DNA of 64,000 nt from JAICKM01 sp050998805 (GTDB lineage Bacteria; Chloroflexota; Chloroflexia; QHBQ01; JAICKM01), in assembly GCA_050998805.1 (NCBI GenBank), contig JBPCPV010000041.1, positions 1 through 64,000 on the forward strand. The letters are read 5' to 3'. Of the stretch, positions 1 through 9,257 are shown in pieces; the stretch's first letter is position 1; each line of letters opens with the position of its first letter. A model generated the notes under the pieces. It was not told the origin of the DNA. It saw nothing but the letters and a program-made list of their open reading frames with translations, and did no database searches. The translations under genes were made by a program, and so were the position numbers.

Positions 1-290
1 CGGTCACACCGAATACGGCGTACACCTGGTCGGGCTGGATCTTCGTGCCGAGCGGCACCAGCCTGAGCAGCGCACGTATCCGGGTGGCGTGGTACAGCAG
101 TTGTTCGGGCGGCTCGCAGATCAGCACGAACGACAGCTCGCTCGTCACGACGGCCACCGGCACGTGGATCCAGGTAAGCGGCTCGGCCACCTCGCCGGGG
201 ACGGCGACATTCGCTGAGATCCGGCTGTATGGAGCGCCGGGCGGCACGTCGGCCATCACGCTCTATTTCGACGACATCAACCTGCACTGA
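1..290 (+). CDS. C-terminal end of a secreted carbohydrate-binding-like protein (5' truncated by window)
   Basis: The reading frame is open from base 3 and runs to a TGA at 288-290, giving 95 residues of an otherwise missing protein. The fragment reads as a beta-rich jelly-roll end: alternating Ser/Thr/Gly strands, WIFVPSGT near the front and the terminal YFDDINL. That terminal strand is characteristic of CenC-like carbohydrate-binding modules (CBM4/9-type, Pfam CBM_4_9). An extracellular sugar-binding role is inferred from the fold only; substrate and catalytic part lie outside the window. A small lipoprotein gene follows 22 bases later on the same strand. Confidence 0.6.
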   Translation, partial: VTPNTAYTWSGWIFVPSGTSLSSARIRVAWYSSCSGGSQISTNDSSLVTTATGTWIQVSGSATSPGTATFAEIRLYGAPGGTSAITLYFDDINLH

Positions 291-312
291 GGCCGTGTTG
301 GAGGGCCCGAGG

Positions 313-702
313 ATGCTCAGACTCTTGCACGCAGCCCGCTTGCTGCTCTTGCTCGCGCTGGGTCTAACCCTGACGGCAGGCTGTAGCGCCGTCACCGCCT
401 CGCCGGTGCCCACGCCCGATCCGCGTTTTGCCCTAGTCACCATCCTGTCCAGCCAGACTCACCTCGTCGGCAACGAGGTCACTGTAGTCGGCACGCTGCA
501 GAACGGCGACAAGGACGCGCATGACATCTCCTTGCATGCACAGTTCTTCGATCCGCAGGGGAATGCGCTCGGCAGCGCCCAAGGAGTCGCTGAAGATGTG
601 TCAGCAGGAGGCAAGAAAGACTTCGAGATCCGCGGCCAGGTCGATCCCGCCCGGTATGGGACCACGCAGGTCGCAGTGGCCTCGCTGGGCGAGGTGAAAT
701 AG
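313..702 (+). CDS. Small lipoprotein with FxLYD-like beta-sandwich domain
   Basis: 129 residues. The ATG at 313 is chosen over upstream in-frame starts because it is followed at once by a lipoprotein signal: positively charged start, Leu-rich core and lipobox LTAGC with the lipidated Cys near residue 22. GGAG lies 10 nt upstream. The mature part (about residues 35-129) contains FALVTILSSQTHLVGNEVTV, then a strand pattern typical of FxLYD/DUF3426-like domains (HAQFFDPQGN, DFEIRGQVDP). Such domains are usually surface-anchored beta-sandwiches of unknown ligand. It is followed after 13 nt by a PQQ-repeat propeller gene and preceded by a CBM-like exoprotein, so all three may be one envelope-related unit. 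No enzymatic function can be assigned. Confidence 0.7.
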   Translation: MLRLLHAARLLLLLALGLTLTAGCSAVTASPVPTPDPRFALVTILSSQTHLVGNEVTVVGTLQNGDKDAHDISLHAQFFDPQGNALGSAQGVAEDVSAGGKKDFEIRGQVDPARYGTTQVAVASLGEVK

Positions 703-715
703 TGGGCGCGGCGCG

Positions 716-1963
716 ATGGTAGCATCGGGCACCGCGCCGGGGTCCGGCTCGCGGCGGCGGCGCGCCTGGACCTGGCTCGCGCTGTCGCTCGCCGTGTTGG
801 CAGTGGCGGGCGGGGGCATCATCTGGGGGCCTCACCTCGACGTTGCGGCCCCACCAACGCGCTGGGATGGCCCGCTTACCCTGCCCGAGACCGGGACCAC
901 GAGCGCCTGGCCGCAATTCGGCCGCGATGCCGGCCATGCCGGCTTCCTTGCCGGTTTCGGCGCTCTTCGGGGGCAGGTGGCCTGGACGCGGCCCACGGGC
1001 GGCCCCATCATCTCGTCGCCTGTGGGCGGGGGCGGCCTGGTCTACGTCGCCTCAAGCGATGCATACCTCTATGCTCTACAGACTGTAGACGGCGGGATCC
1101 GCTGGCGCTACGCGATCGGACCGAAGCTTGTTAACGCTACCCCCGTGCTGGCCGGTGGCCTGCTGCTGGTGGCGGGGGACTACACTTTTCTCAACGCGGT
1201 TGACGTGCAGACCGGTCTGCGGATCTGGCGCTATGATAGCGGCGACAGCGTGCTCGCGCCACCGGCCGCCGACCCGGTGGGCGGGCTTGCGTTGCTGGCT
1301 GGCGGGGGCAGCCTCTTCGCGCTCGATCTGCGCGACGGATCGCGCCGCTGGGAACTCCAGCTTACCGACAACACCCCACCGGGCTGGCCCTCCGTCGGCG
1401 CGCCCGCCGCCGCCGCCGGCAATGTCTACTGGGCACCGGGTGTCGGCAATCGGCTCTTCGCTCTTGCAGAAACTAATGGCACCACTCTCTGGAGCTTCGA
1501 TGCCGGTGATCGCCTCGCATCCACTCCGGTGATAGGTGCCGGCACCGTCTACTTGGCCACCTGGCGGGGCGGCGTCTTCGCCCTCGACGCGACCACCGGT
1601 ACCGTGCGCTGGCACCGCACGCTCGGCGGGGGCCGCCCCGGCGAGGGCAGCGAATCGACCCCCGCGCTGGACGGCCCCCGCCTGTTTGTCGGCTCCTATC
1701 AAGGTCTGCTGTACGCCCTCGACACCCGCACCGGTATCGACATCTGGCAGTTCCGCACCGGCGGCCCCATCCTGGCTGCGCCTACGGTGGGCGGTAGTCT
1801 GGTCTATTGCGCCTCGGAAGACGGCCACCTCTACGCTCTCGACCGCGCGACCGGTGCCCTGAGCTGGACACTGCTCCTCACCGAACTCCGTAGTTCCCCC
1901 GCGTTGCTCGACAATCGCCTCATCGTAGGCACGATGGCGGGTACCGTCGTCGGCGTGCGGTAG
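716..1963 (+). CDS. Membrane-anchored PQQ-repeat (BamB/YncE-like) beta-propeller protein
   Basis: 415 residues. One hydrophobic anchor at about residues 19-38 follows an Arg-rich N-terminus (SRRRRAWTW), so the rest should face outside. From residue 70 onward there are seven to eight PQQ-type blades with the recurring pattern of a Leu-Tyr-Ala-Leu strand, an Asp-x-x-Thr-Gly turn and a Trp strand (LYALDTRTGIDIWQF, VFALDATTGTVRWH, LYALDRATGALSW). The catalytic and cofactor residues of true quinoprotein dehydrogenases are not evident, so a scaffold or binding role like BamB is more likely. The start ATG has no strong Shine-Dalgarno, which suggests coupling to the lipoprotein 13 nt upstream. Confidence 0.8.
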   Translation: MVASGTAPGSGSRRRRAWTWLALSLAVLAVAGGGIIWGPHLDVAAPPTRWDGPLTLPETGTTSAWPQFGRDAGHAGFLAGFGALRGQVAWTRPTGGPIISSPVGGGGLVYVASSDAYLYALQTVDGGIRWRYAIGPKLVNATPVLAGGLLLVAGDYTFLNAVDVQTGLRIWRYDSGDSVLAPPAADPVGGLALLAGGGSLFALDLRDGSRRWELQLTDNTPPGWPSVGAPAAAAGNVYWAPGVGNRLFALAETNGTTLWSFDAGDRLASTPVIGAGTVYLATWRGGVFALDATTGTVRWHRTLGGGRPGEGSESTPALDGPRLFVGSYQGLLYALDTRTGIDIWQFRTGGPILAAPTVGGSLVYCASEDGHLYALDRATGALSWTLLLTELRSSPALLDNRLIVGTMAGTVVGVR

Positions 1964-2234
1964 ATGTTGGGCTGAGGAACGCTGGACGCTCAGGCACCGG
2001 AACGCGATCCGCTCATGCACGCGGGCAACAGCCTTGCGGTGCTTGCGGCGGGCCGGATTGCCTTCTTCCTCATCTGTTGGAGCTACTTGGAAAAGACGTT
2101 TCGTTAGGCGCTCTTAGTAGAAGTGCGCGCAGTAATTGCGGGCGCGTTCTGGGCTAATCGTGGCCTGGATATGATGGATAAGGTTTCTTATCCGTCTTTC
2201 GCCTTCTTCACCCGGGCCACAGCGGAGGTGACTG
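1964..2234. other. Intergenic region between convergent genes
   Basis: No convincing gene is present. A 30-codon ATG frame at 2014-2106 (MHAGNSLAVLAA...) has no ribosome site or recognisable domain. A 7-bp perfect hairpin lies at 2176-2193 (GGATAAG, loop GTTT, CTTATCC); it could serve as a weak bidirectional terminator but lacks a clear T-run. Confidence 0.5.
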
Positions 2235-2648
2235 CTATTTCGCGATCTCCCAGATATGACCTCCGGGATCGCTGAAGCTGGCGGTTCGTACACCCCACGG
2301 CCGATCGATCGGGCCGTTCAGCAGCACCACGCCGCGGGCAGTTAGTTCGGCGCACATTGCATCTACGTCATCAACGTCAATGGTGAACACAACGCGCGAT
2401 CCGGCCTCGCGACTTGCCACTTTTGCCGGCGCAATTAGCTCTCCCGCCTCCGTGCTCTTCAGCAGGTTGACGAGCGTGTTCCCGAACTTGAACACGGTTG
2501 AGTTTTCGTCCTCAAACGCCACAGGCAACCCGAAGGCTTCCCGATAGAATTGTTTCGCCGACGCCAAGTCCTCGACGAACAGCGTGATGGCCCCAATCCC
2601 CTTTGGCCAAGAACTCATGTCTGCGCCCTTTGCGGTCACTTGATCCAT
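2235..2648 (-). CDS. VOC (glyoxalase/bleomycin-resistance) superfamily protein
   Basis: 137 residues, a single VOC module of two beta-alpha-beta-beta-beta units. Visible landmarks are GAITLFVEDLASAKQFYREA at residues 18-37, FEDENSTVFKFGNTLVNLL, VVFTIDVDDVDAMCAELTARG and the closing FSDPGGHIWEIAK. The terminal Glu of the HIWE motif is the usual metal or substrate ligand position. AAGGAG lies 6 nt before the ATG at 2648, supporting that start over the internal Met at residue 11. It follows the C39-peptidase lipoprotein by 31 nt on the same strand and may be co-transcribed. Substrate cannot be inferred; stand-alone VOC proteins include dioxygenases, isomerases and drug-binding proteins. Confidence 0.8.
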   Translation of the reverse strand: MDQVTAKGADMSSWPKGIGAITLFVEDLASAKQFYREAFGLPVAFEDENSTVFKFGNTLVNLLKSTEAGELIAPAKVASREAGSRVVFTIDVDDVDAMCAELTARGVVLLNGPIDRPWGVRTASFSDPGGHIWEIAK

Positions 2649-2679
2649 GAACTTCTCCTTGTCGTGTTCGTCGGCCTTT

Positions 2680-3906
2680 TCACTTACTCACTGCCAGCCC
2701 GTCGAACGACTGCTGCCCCCAGGCGGCCATGAATGTGCCCCAGTCAACGTCGTACTCGTATCGGCGCGCGTAGTTGGTGCTGGTCGGACCCAGCACATCG
2801 CGTATGACGACTCCTGCTGAGTTGTAGCCGATGACGACGGCAGCATGATCATTACCCAGTACCGTTTGTAATGTCTTTCCGTCGGGCATGATCCAGGTCG
2901 CGGGCCGTCCTAGCTTGAAGTCTGCGGTCGTCTTGATCCAGACAAGTTCACTGGACCGGAGCGATGCCTCGATGCCTGCGCGGTCATGCACGGGGGTGAC
3001 GTGCAGACCGTAGTGCTGGAAGACCTTGATCATCGCCGCGCCGGTAGATCGCGCTAGGAAGTTTGTCTTGTAGTTGCCCGAATAAAATTGGGTTATGTCA
3101 CCCCCGTAGATCATCACGCCCTGCTTAGTCTCCTCCCAGCGCGGCTCAATACTCTTATCCACACCCATGACGGCGATAAGCTCGTCCACAGTGACATTGT
3201 GGCCGTAGGTCTGGAGGACTACCCAGGCGGCATCGAACTCGCATGTGTAGTGATACTCTTGGTGCGGCTTTACCGCAGCCGGGATATATGCGTCGTATTT
3301 GCCGGCGGTGCCTGCTGCTTGGGTAGGTACCAGGGGTTGAGTGACAGGGGGCTGGGGCGCGGCGGTGGGGTTTTGCGCCGGGGGCTGGGCGGTAGGGTCG
3401 GCGGTCGGCGGTCGGTTGAGCGGGGCCGTTGGCCGGGGGCTGGACGTGGGCTTTGCCGGCAGCCTTGTGGGCAGCCTCGTAGGCGGGGCGGGCGGAATCG
3501 CAACGGCAACCGAAGTAGGACGGCGCTGGACGGGTGTATTGCTCAATGGCAGGGGCGTAGACACAGGCGGGGGCGGAGGCGCTGTGTCTGTAGCGACGGC
3601 AGGCAGGGGCGTGTCTAGGGACACGGCGGGCGTGCTTGACGGCGCGAGCGGCGGGGCCGTGTCTGTCGGCAGAGGCACGTCAGTCGGCACGAGGGTGGGG
3701 GATACCTGTGCGACTGCGGGTGGCGATTGGGTCGGGGCCGGAGGCAGAGCCACGCTCGTCGGCGGCTGGGTAGCACTCGGCGGCGGAACGACCGCCGTCG
3801 GCGCATCGGATGTGCATGCGACTGCGCCTGCAAGCAAGCTGATTAGAGCAAGAAGTGTGAGGGCCACGCATCGGGCAGTGCGATGCAAGGAGAGGAATAT
3901 GGTCAT
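2680..3906 (-). CDS. Lipoprotein with long Pro/Thr linker and C39-like papain-fold peptidase domain
   Basis: 408 residues. The signal peptide ends in the lipobox-like GAVAC (Cys31). Residues 35-200 form a disordered Pro/Thr/Ala tether that would hold the enzyme off the membrane. Residues 203-408 match the Peptidase_C39_2 fold: Cys222 in YTCEFDAAW, His354 in GNDHAAVVIGYN and Asp370 in VVIRDVLG form the expected Cys-His-Asp triad. Secreted, anchored cysteine peptidases of this type are common in Gram-positive and Chloroflexota genomes; their substrates are unknown. It is transcribed divergently from pcrA, from a TTGCTC-17-TATAAT promoter whose -10 box ends only 5 nt before the ATG. Confidence 0.82.
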   Translation of the reverse strand: MTIFLSLHRTARCVALTLLALISLLAGAVACTSDAPTAVVPPPSATQPPTSVALPPAPTQSPPAVAQVSPTLVPTDVPLPTDTAPPLAPSSTPAVSLDTPLPAVATDTAPPPPPVSTPLPLSNTPVQRRPTSVAVAIPPAPPTRLPTRLPAKPTSSPRPTAPLNRPPTADPTAQPPAQNPTAAPQPPVTQPLVPTQAAGTAGKYDAYIPAAVKPHQEYHYTCEFDAAWVVLQTYGHNVTVDELIAVMGVDKSIEPRWEETKQGVMIYGGDITQFYSGNYKTNFLARSTGAAMIKVFQHYGLHVTPVHDRAGIEASLRSSELVWIKTTADFKLGRPATWIMPDGKTLQTVLGNDHAAVVIGYNSAGVVIRDVLGPTSTNYARRYEYDVDWGTFMAAWGQQSFDGLAVSK

Positions 3907-3911
3907 GGCTT

Positions 3912-3940
3912 ATTATAACAAACTGTCGGCTGGCGAGCAA
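3912..3940 (-). promoter_or_regulatory. Promoter of the C39-peptidase lipoprotein (leaderless)
   Basis: On the minus strand TTGCTC (3940-3935), a 17-nt spacer and TATAAT (3917-3912). Only 5 nt separate the -10 box from the ATG at 3906, so transcription should begin at or next to the start codon. No Shine-Dalgarno can fit. Confidence 0.7.
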
Positions 3941-3959
3941 GTTGCGGATCGTGTACAAT
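3931..3959 (+). promoter_or_regulatory. Promoter of pcrA (probably leaderless)
   Basis: TACAAT at 3954-3959 ends 7 nt before the ATG at 3967. The -35 element at 3931-3936 (TGGCGA) is weak and overlaps the -35 of the divergent lipoprotein promoter, so the two genes may compete for polymerase. Confidence 0.55.
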
Positions 3960-3966
3960 AAGGGAC

Positions 3967-6303
3967 ATGGGGGACTCAAATCCAAACCCAACCGGAACCG
4001 CCGGGGACGGTGCCGCTCTCCTCGGCGGCCTGAACCAAGCCCAGAAGGATGCTGTCCGCATCGCCGACGGAGCTATATTAATTATCGCGGGGCCGGGCAG
4101 CGGCAAGACCCGCGTGCTGACGCACCGCATCGCCTACATGCTCGAGGCCAGGGGCGTTGACCCCTACCGGATCTGCGCCGTGACCTTCACGAACAAGGCG
4201 GCGAAAGAGATGAAGCGCCGCCTCGAAGAGCTATGCGGGGAGAGCGCAAGCCGGCTCACTGTGGGCACATTCCACGCGCTCGGCGTGCGTATCCTGCGCC
4301 AGGACATCAACCGCATCGGCTATGACCGCGACTTCGCGATCTACGACGATGACGACCAGCTTGGGCTTGTGAAGCAGGCGCTCAAAGACCTGGGCTTCGA
4401 TGAGAAACAGTACGCGCCCCGCGCCGTGCTGTCGTTCATAAGCAAGGCGAAGAGCGCGCTGCTCGAGCCGCCCGCCGCACGCGAAGCTGCCGAAAACTAC
4501 TTCCAGGAGATCGCAGCCCGCGTCTACTTACGTTACCAGGAGCTGCTCACGCGCAACCGCGCCGTGGATTTCGACGACCTGATCCGGCTGCCGATCAAGC
4601 TGATGCTCGAAGACCCGGCGGCCCGCGACAAGTGGCAGCGCCGCTTCAACCACATCTTGGTAGACGAATACCAGGATACGAACCATGCCCAGTACATCTT
4701 GGTGAAGCTGCTGGCCGAGCAGCACGGCAATCTGTGTGTCGTGGGCGACCCCGACCAGTCCATTTACGGCTGGAGGCAGGCCGACATCCAGAACATCCTA
4801 AACTTCGAGCGGGATTACCCGAACGCAAGGGTCGTGCTACTGGAACAGAACTACCGCTCGACGCAGACGATCCTCGGCACCGCGCAGAGCGTGATCCAGC
4901 CGAACACCGAGCGGAAAGAAAAGAACCTCTGGACCGAGAACGCGCGCGGCGTGCCGGTCACCGTCTACGAGGCGTATGACGAGAACGATGAGGCGAGCTA
5001 TACGGCGCGCGAGATTTCGCGCATGGTCAAGCGGGGGCAGGCGCGGTGGCGCGACTTCGCGGTCATGTACCGCATGAACGCCCAATCGCGGGCAGTCGAG
5101 CAAGCCTTCCTCGGCTACAACGTGCCCTACCAGATGGTCGGCGGCATCCGCTTCTACAGCCGTAAAGAGATCAAGGACGTGCTGGCCCTGTTGCGCCTCG
5201 TCCAGAATCCGTTCGACAGCGTGGCGTTCGCCCGTGCCATCAACAACACGCGTCTGGGCAAAGGCATCGGGTCCAAGACGCTCGGCGACCTGGAGCGGGC
5301 CGCAACCTCCCGCAATGTGCCGGTCTACACCGTGCTACAACTCCTCGAGGCCGAGGAACTCAGTCCGGCTACAGACGGCGGCCTCGGGCTTGCGGGCAAC
5401 AAGCTGCTGCCGGTCCTACGCAGGCTCAACAACTTCATATCCGCCCGCGACGAACTCAACCTACCTGACCTGCTCGATAAGCTGCTGACGGACATCAACC
5501 TCAGCGAATGGCTACAAGACGGCTCGGACGAGGGGCTTGAACGCTGGCAAAACGTGATGGAGCTACGCACGCAGGCCGGCAACTACTCCGACTTGCCGCC
5601 CGCCGAGGGGTTGGCCCGCTTCCTCGAAGACGTGGCGCTGATCTCGGACCTGGACAACATCCAGGAAGAGAAGGACGCCGTGACGCTGATCACCTTACAT
5701 GCCGCGAAGGGTCTGGAGTTCCCGGTCGTCTTCATGATCGGCCTCGAGGAGAACCTGCTGCCCCACAGCCGCTCGATGGACTCGCTCCACGAACTCGAGG
5801 AGGAGCGTCGCCTGGCGTATGTCGGCATCACCCGCGCCAAGCAGCAGCTCTACGTCCTCTACGCATTCCGGCGCACGTTCTACGGCGAAACCCGCGTCGG
5901 CACGCCCTCGCGCTTCCTCCACGACATCCCCGCAGACATGGCGACGGGGCTAGACAAGCTCAAGCGCGCATCAAAGCTCGCAGCCCGCGGCGACGACACA
6001 AGCGGTCGCGTCTACGGCGGCAGCGGCAGCAGCGGCATACGTCAGCCGTCAGCCGTCAGCAGCCGGCAATCCGCAATCCGCAATCCACAATCCACAATCG
6101 AGGGTCCGGTGGTACCTCCCCGCCCGCTGCCGCCTGCACCGGGCAAGTGGAGAGCCGGAGACAAAGCACGCCACCCGACATTCGGCGAGGGTATCGTCGT
6201 GCAGAGCAAGGCGACCAGCGGCGACGAGGAGGTTACAATCGCCTTCGCGGGCCACGGCATCAAGCGCCTGCTGGCGGGGATAGCCAAACTCGAACGGGTC
6301 TAG
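3967..6303 (+). CDS. pcrA: ATP-dependent DNA helicase PcrA/UvrD (SF1A)
   Basis: 778 residues. All SF1A motifs are visible: Q motif LNQAQKDAV (22-30), Walker A GPGSGKT (42-48), motif II VDEYQDTN (about 232-239), motif III GDPDQSIYGW (about 260-269), QNYRS (about 293), HAAKGLEFPVVF and motif VI YVGITRAK (about 615). The C-terminal about 50 residues (GDKARHPTFGEGIV...) form the Tudor-like PcrA tail, which in Bacillus contacts RNA polymerase. It unwinds DNA 3' to 5' in nucleotide-excision repair and conflict resolution. The linker at residues 691-712 is encoded by heptanucleotide repeats (RQSAIRNPQSTIE), which lengthen the tether without breaking the frame. The start is fixed by the promoter -10 box 7 nt upstream. 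Confidence 0.95.
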   Translation: MGDSNPNPTGTAGDGAALLGGLNQAQKDAVRIADGAILIIAGPGSGKTRVLTHRIAYMLEARGVDPYRICAVTFTNKAAKEMKRRLEELCGESASRLTVGTFHALGVRILRQDINRIGYDRDFAIYDDDDQLGLVKQALKDLGFDEKQYAPRAVLSFISKAKSALLEPPAAREAAENYFQEIAARVYLRYQELLTRNRAVDFDDLIRLPIKLMLEDPAARDKWQRRFNHILVDEYQDTNHAQYILVKLLAEQHGNLCVVGDPDQSIYGWRQADIQNILNFERDYPNARVVLLEQNYRSTQTILGTAQSVIQPNTERKEKNLWTENARGVPVTVYEAYDENDEASYTAREISRMVKRGQARWRDFAVMYRMNAQSRAVEQAFLGYNVPYQMVGGIRFYSRKEIKDVLALLRLVQNPFDSVAFARAINNTRLGKGIGSKTLGDLERAATSRNVPVYTVLQLLEAEELSPATDGGLGLAGNKLLPVLRRLNNFISARDELNLPDLLDKLLTDINLSEWLQDGSDEGLERWQNVMELRTQAGNYSDLPPAEGLARFLEDVALISDLDNIQEEKDAVTLITLHAAKGLEFPVVFMIGLEENLLPHSRSMDSLHELEEERRLAYVGITRAKQQLYVLYAFRRTFYGETRVGTPSRFLHDIPADMATGLDKLKRASKLAARGDDTSGRVYGGSGSSGIRQPSAVSSRQSAIRNPQSTIEGPVVPPRPLPPAPGKWRAGDKARHPTFGEGIVVQSKATSGDEEVTIAFAGHGIKRLLAGIAKLERV
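6041..6100 (+). repeat. Heptad repeat (GCAATCC and CAGCCGT units) inside pcrA
   Basis: Tandem GCAATCC/ACAATCC units preceded by two CAGCCGT units. The tract is translated in frame as the linker before the PcrA Tudor tail. Confidence 0.85.
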
Positions 6304-6341
6304 GCTAGTTTTGAGTTTTGAAGTTTTGAGTTCTGAATTAC
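6304..6341 (+). repeat. Heptad repeat (TTTTGAG units) between pcrA and ppdK
   Basis: About three TTTTGAG-type units with small variations fill most of the 58-nt gap. The ppdK ribosome site AAAGGAG follows directly. Confidence 0.75.
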
Positions 6342-6361
6342 GACGAACAAAGGAGCAAGAA

Positions 6362-9229
6362 ATGAGCGCCAATCAGCCCTCAGCAGCCGGCAATCCGCAA
6401 TCCGCAATCCAAAATCCGCAATCGAGAAAGTGGGTGTACCTGTTCCCAGAAGGGAATGGCACGATGAAGGATCTGCTCGGCGGGAAGGGCGCGGGCCTCG
6501 CCGAAATGACCAACGCGGGGCTACCGGTGCCACCCGGCTTCACCATCACGACGGAGGCGTGCCGCGCCTATTACGAGCACGGCGAGAAGTTCCCTCCCGG
6601 CATGTGGGAGCAGGCGATGGAAGCGCTTCACACCGTGGAGGCCGAGGCCGGTAAGAAGCTGGGCGACCCCGCCAACCCGTTGCTGGTTTCGGTTCGTTCC
6701 GGCGCGAAGTTCTCGATGCCCGGCATGATGGACACGGTGCTCAACCTCGGCCTCAACCCCCAGACGCTGGCCGGAGTGATCAAGCTGACCGGCAACGAGC
6801 GATTCGCTTACGATGCCTACCGGCGCTTTATCCAGATGTTCTCCAAGATCGTGCTCGACATACCAGCCGACCGCTTCGAGAAGAAGCTGGGCGAAATGAA
6901 GGAGCGTGTCGGCGCGCTCTACGATACCGACCTGACCGCAGAGAACCTGCGCGACCTGACCGCCGAGTTCAAGGCAATCGTCCGCGAGGCAAGCGGCAAA
7001 GATTTTCCTGATGACCCCCACGAGCAGCTCCGCCTGGCAATCGAGGCTGTGTTCGCCTCGTGGAACAACAAGCGTGCGATCACCTACCGCGACCTGAACA
7101 AGATACCCCACGCCCTCGGCACCGCGGTCAACGTGGTCACGATGGTCTTCGGCAACATGGGCAACGACAGCGGCACCGGCGTGGCCTTCACGCGCAACCC
7201 TTCGACGGGCGAGGCGTCGCTCTACGGCGAGTTCCTGATGAACGCGCAGGGCGAGGATGTCGTCGCCGGCATACGCACCCCGCAGCAGATCTCGCAACTC
7301 CGCGACGTGCTGCCCGATGTCTACGCTCAGTTCGAGGCAATCGGCAAGCGGCTCGAGGGCCACTACAGGGACGCCCAGGATCTCGAGTTCACCGTCGAGC
7401 GCGGCAAGCTATATATGCTCCAGACCCGCTCCGCGAAACGCACCGCAGCCGCAGCGGTCAAGATGGCCGTGGACATGGTAAACGAAGGCCTGATCACCAA
7501 AGAAGAAGCATTGCAGCGCGTTGAGCCGGCGCAAGTGGTGCAACTCCTCTTGCCGCGCTTCGACCCGGCGGCAACCGAGGCAGCCCGCCGCTCGGGGCGG
7601 CTATTGGCGAAGGGCCTCAACGCCTCACCGGGTGCTGCCAGCGGCAAGGCGGTCTTCGACGCCGACCGCGTGGCCGCGCGGGGCGGGCAAGGCGAAGCCG
7701 TGATCCTGGTTCGCCAGGAGACCAACCCCGACGACGTACACGGCATGATCGCCGCACGCGGCATCCTCACCGCTCGAGGCGGGGCCACCAGCCACGCTGC
7801 CGTGGTGGCGCGAGGCATGGGCAAGCCCTGCGTCGCAGGCACCGAAGCGATCAAGGTAGACGAGGCCGCCCGTCGCTTCACTGTGGACGGGCGCACGATC
7901 AATGAGGGCGACGAGATTTCGATTGACGGCACCACGGGCGAGGTCTACGCAGGCTCACTGCCGACCATTGAGGCAGCGTTTAAGGACGAGACCGACCTGG
8001 CACAACTGCTCGCTTGGGCGGACGAGACCCGCAAGCTCGGCGTCTGGGCGAACGCCGACTACCCACGCGACGCCGAGCGCGCCATCGAGTTCGGGGCTGA
8101 GGGCATCGGCCTCTGCCGCACCGAGCATATGTTTTTCGAGGAAGTGCGCCTGCCTATTGTCCGGCGGATGATCCTCGCCGCCGGGGACGCGACACGCCTG
8201 CTCAACGCCCGCGACCGCGGCGAGCAGGTCCTCGCCTCCTCTCCTCCTGAGCGACGTACTGAGGCCGAGGCCGCGCTCCAGTCTGCCCGCTTGGCCGTAG
8301 ATGCCTCCGAGTCTGTGAGCGACTACCTCGGCGCGCTCCGCGAACTCGAAGCGTTCCAGACCTCGGACTTCGCGGGCATCTTCGCGGCGATGGGTGAGCG
8401 CCCGGTCGTCGTCCGGCTGCTCGACCCGCCACTCCACGAGTTCCTGCCGTCCCACGACGAGCTGCTCGCAGCCGTCAGCGAGATGCGGGGCGCGGGCAAG
8501 ACCGACAGTGACGAGTACCGCGAGAAAGAGCACCTCCTGCATGTCGTCGAGGGGATGCGCGAGCAGAACCCAATGCTCGGCCTGCGCGGTGACCGCCTCG
8601 GCATCCTCTACCCGGCGATCTACGAGATGCAGGTCCGGGCGATCCTGAACGCCGCCTCCGTTCTCAAGAAGCAGGGCAAGCCGGTCCACCCTGAGATCAT
8701 GATCCCTCTGACCGGTACGGTCAAGGAACTCGAAGTGATGCACGCGCTGGTGCAGCGTGCCGCCGCAGATGTCGAAAAGGCGCAGGGCGGGCCGGTGGAC
8801 TACCGCTACGGCACAATGATCGAGGTGCCCCGCGCCGCGCTCGTCGCCGACAAGCTGGCCGAGACAGCCGAGTTCTTCTCCTTCGGCACGAACGACCTCA
8901 CGCAGACGACGTTCGGCTACAGCCGCGACGACGCGGAGGGCAAGTTCCTGCTGCAATACGTCGAAATGGGCGTGCTGCCGCTCAACCCCTTCCAGACGCT
9001 CGACAGCGAGGGCGTGGGCCGGCTGATCGAGATCGCCACGACGGAGGGCCGCCGCACCCGCCCTGATCTCAAAGTCGGCATCTGCGGCGAGCACGGAGGC
9101 GACCCTGCGTCCATCGCCTTCTGCCATGCTGCCGGACTGAACTACGTCTCGTGCAGCCCGTTCCGGGTGCCGGTCGCCCGCCTCGCCGCGGCCCAGGCAG
9201 TGCTCGCGGCGACGGAGCGTGACCGATAG
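6362..9229 (+). CDS. ppdK: Pyruvate, phosphate dikinase
   Basis: 955 residues. It interconverts pyruvate, ATP and phosphate with phosphoenolpyruvate, AMP and pyrophosphate. Domains in order: ATP-grasp PPDK_N starting at WVYLFPEGNGTMKDLLGGKG (about 24-43), the swivelling phosphohistidine domain with GGATSHAAVVAR and catalytic His478, and the PEP/pyruvate TIM barrel with GLCRTEHMFF and catalytic Cys931 in YVSCSPFRVP. The ATG at 6362 is preferred over an upstream in-frame ATG at 6311 because AAAGGAG sits 6 nt before it and the intervening sequence is repeat. Residues 4-21 (NQPSAAGNPQSAIQNPQS) come from GCAATCC-type heptad repeats fused to the usual N-terminus. The total exceeds the usual 870-900 residues, partly from an insert after RRMILAAGD. 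Confidence 0.95.
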   Translation: MSANQPSAAGNPQSAIQNPQSRKWVYLFPEGNGTMKDLLGGKGAGLAEMTNAGLPVPPGFTITTEACRAYYEHGEKFPPGMWEQAMEALHTVEAEAGKKLGDPANPLLVSVRSGAKFSMPGMMDTVLNLGLNPQTLAGVIKLTGNERFAYDAYRRFIQMFSKIVLDIPADRFEKKLGEMKERVGALYDTDLTAENLRDLTAEFKAIVREASGKDFPDDPHEQLRLAIEAVFASWNNKRAITYRDLNKIPHALGTAVNVVTMVFGNMGNDSGTGVAFTRNPSTGEASLYGEFLMNAQGEDVVAGIRTPQQISQLRDVLPDVYAQFEAIGKRLEGHYRDAQDLEFTVERGKLYMLQTRSAKRTAAAAVKMAVDMVNEGLITKEEALQRVEPAQVVQLLLPRFDPAATEAARRSGRLLAKGLNASPGAASGKAVFDADRVAARGGQGEAVILVRQETNPDDVHGMIAARGILTARGGATSHAAVVARGMGKPCVAGTEAIKVDEAARRFTVDGRTINEGDEISIDGTTGEVYAGSLPTIEAAFKDETDLAQLLAWADETRKLGVWANADYPRDAERAIEFGAEGIGLCRTEHMFFEEVRLPIVRRMILAAGDATRLLNARDRGEQVLASSPPERRTEAEAALQSARLAVDASESVSDYLGALRELEAFQTSDFAGIFAAMGERPVVVRLLDPPLHEFLPSHDELLAAVSEMRGAGKTDSDEYREKEHLLHVVEGMREQNPMLGLRGDRLGILYPAIYEMQVRAILNAASVLKKQGKPVHPEIMIPLTGTVKELEVMHALVQRAAADVEKAQGGPVDYRYGTMIEVPRAALVADKLAETAEFFSFGTNDLTQTTFGYSRDDAEGKFLLQYVEMGVLPLNPFQTLDSEGVGRLIEIATTEGRRTRPDLKVGICGEHGGDPASIAFCHAAGLNYVSCSPFRVPVARLAAAQAVLAATERDR
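6371..6424 (+). repeat. Heptad repeat (GCAATCC units) at the 5' end of ppdK
   Basis: GCAATCC, GCAATCC, AAAATCC, GCAATCG in tandem after TCAGCAGCC-like units. The tract is translated as an N-terminal extension (residues 4-21) of pyruvate phosphate dikinase. Confidence 0.85.
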
Positions 9230-9257
9230 ATGGGCATAGTGCTCGCCACTCCAATCA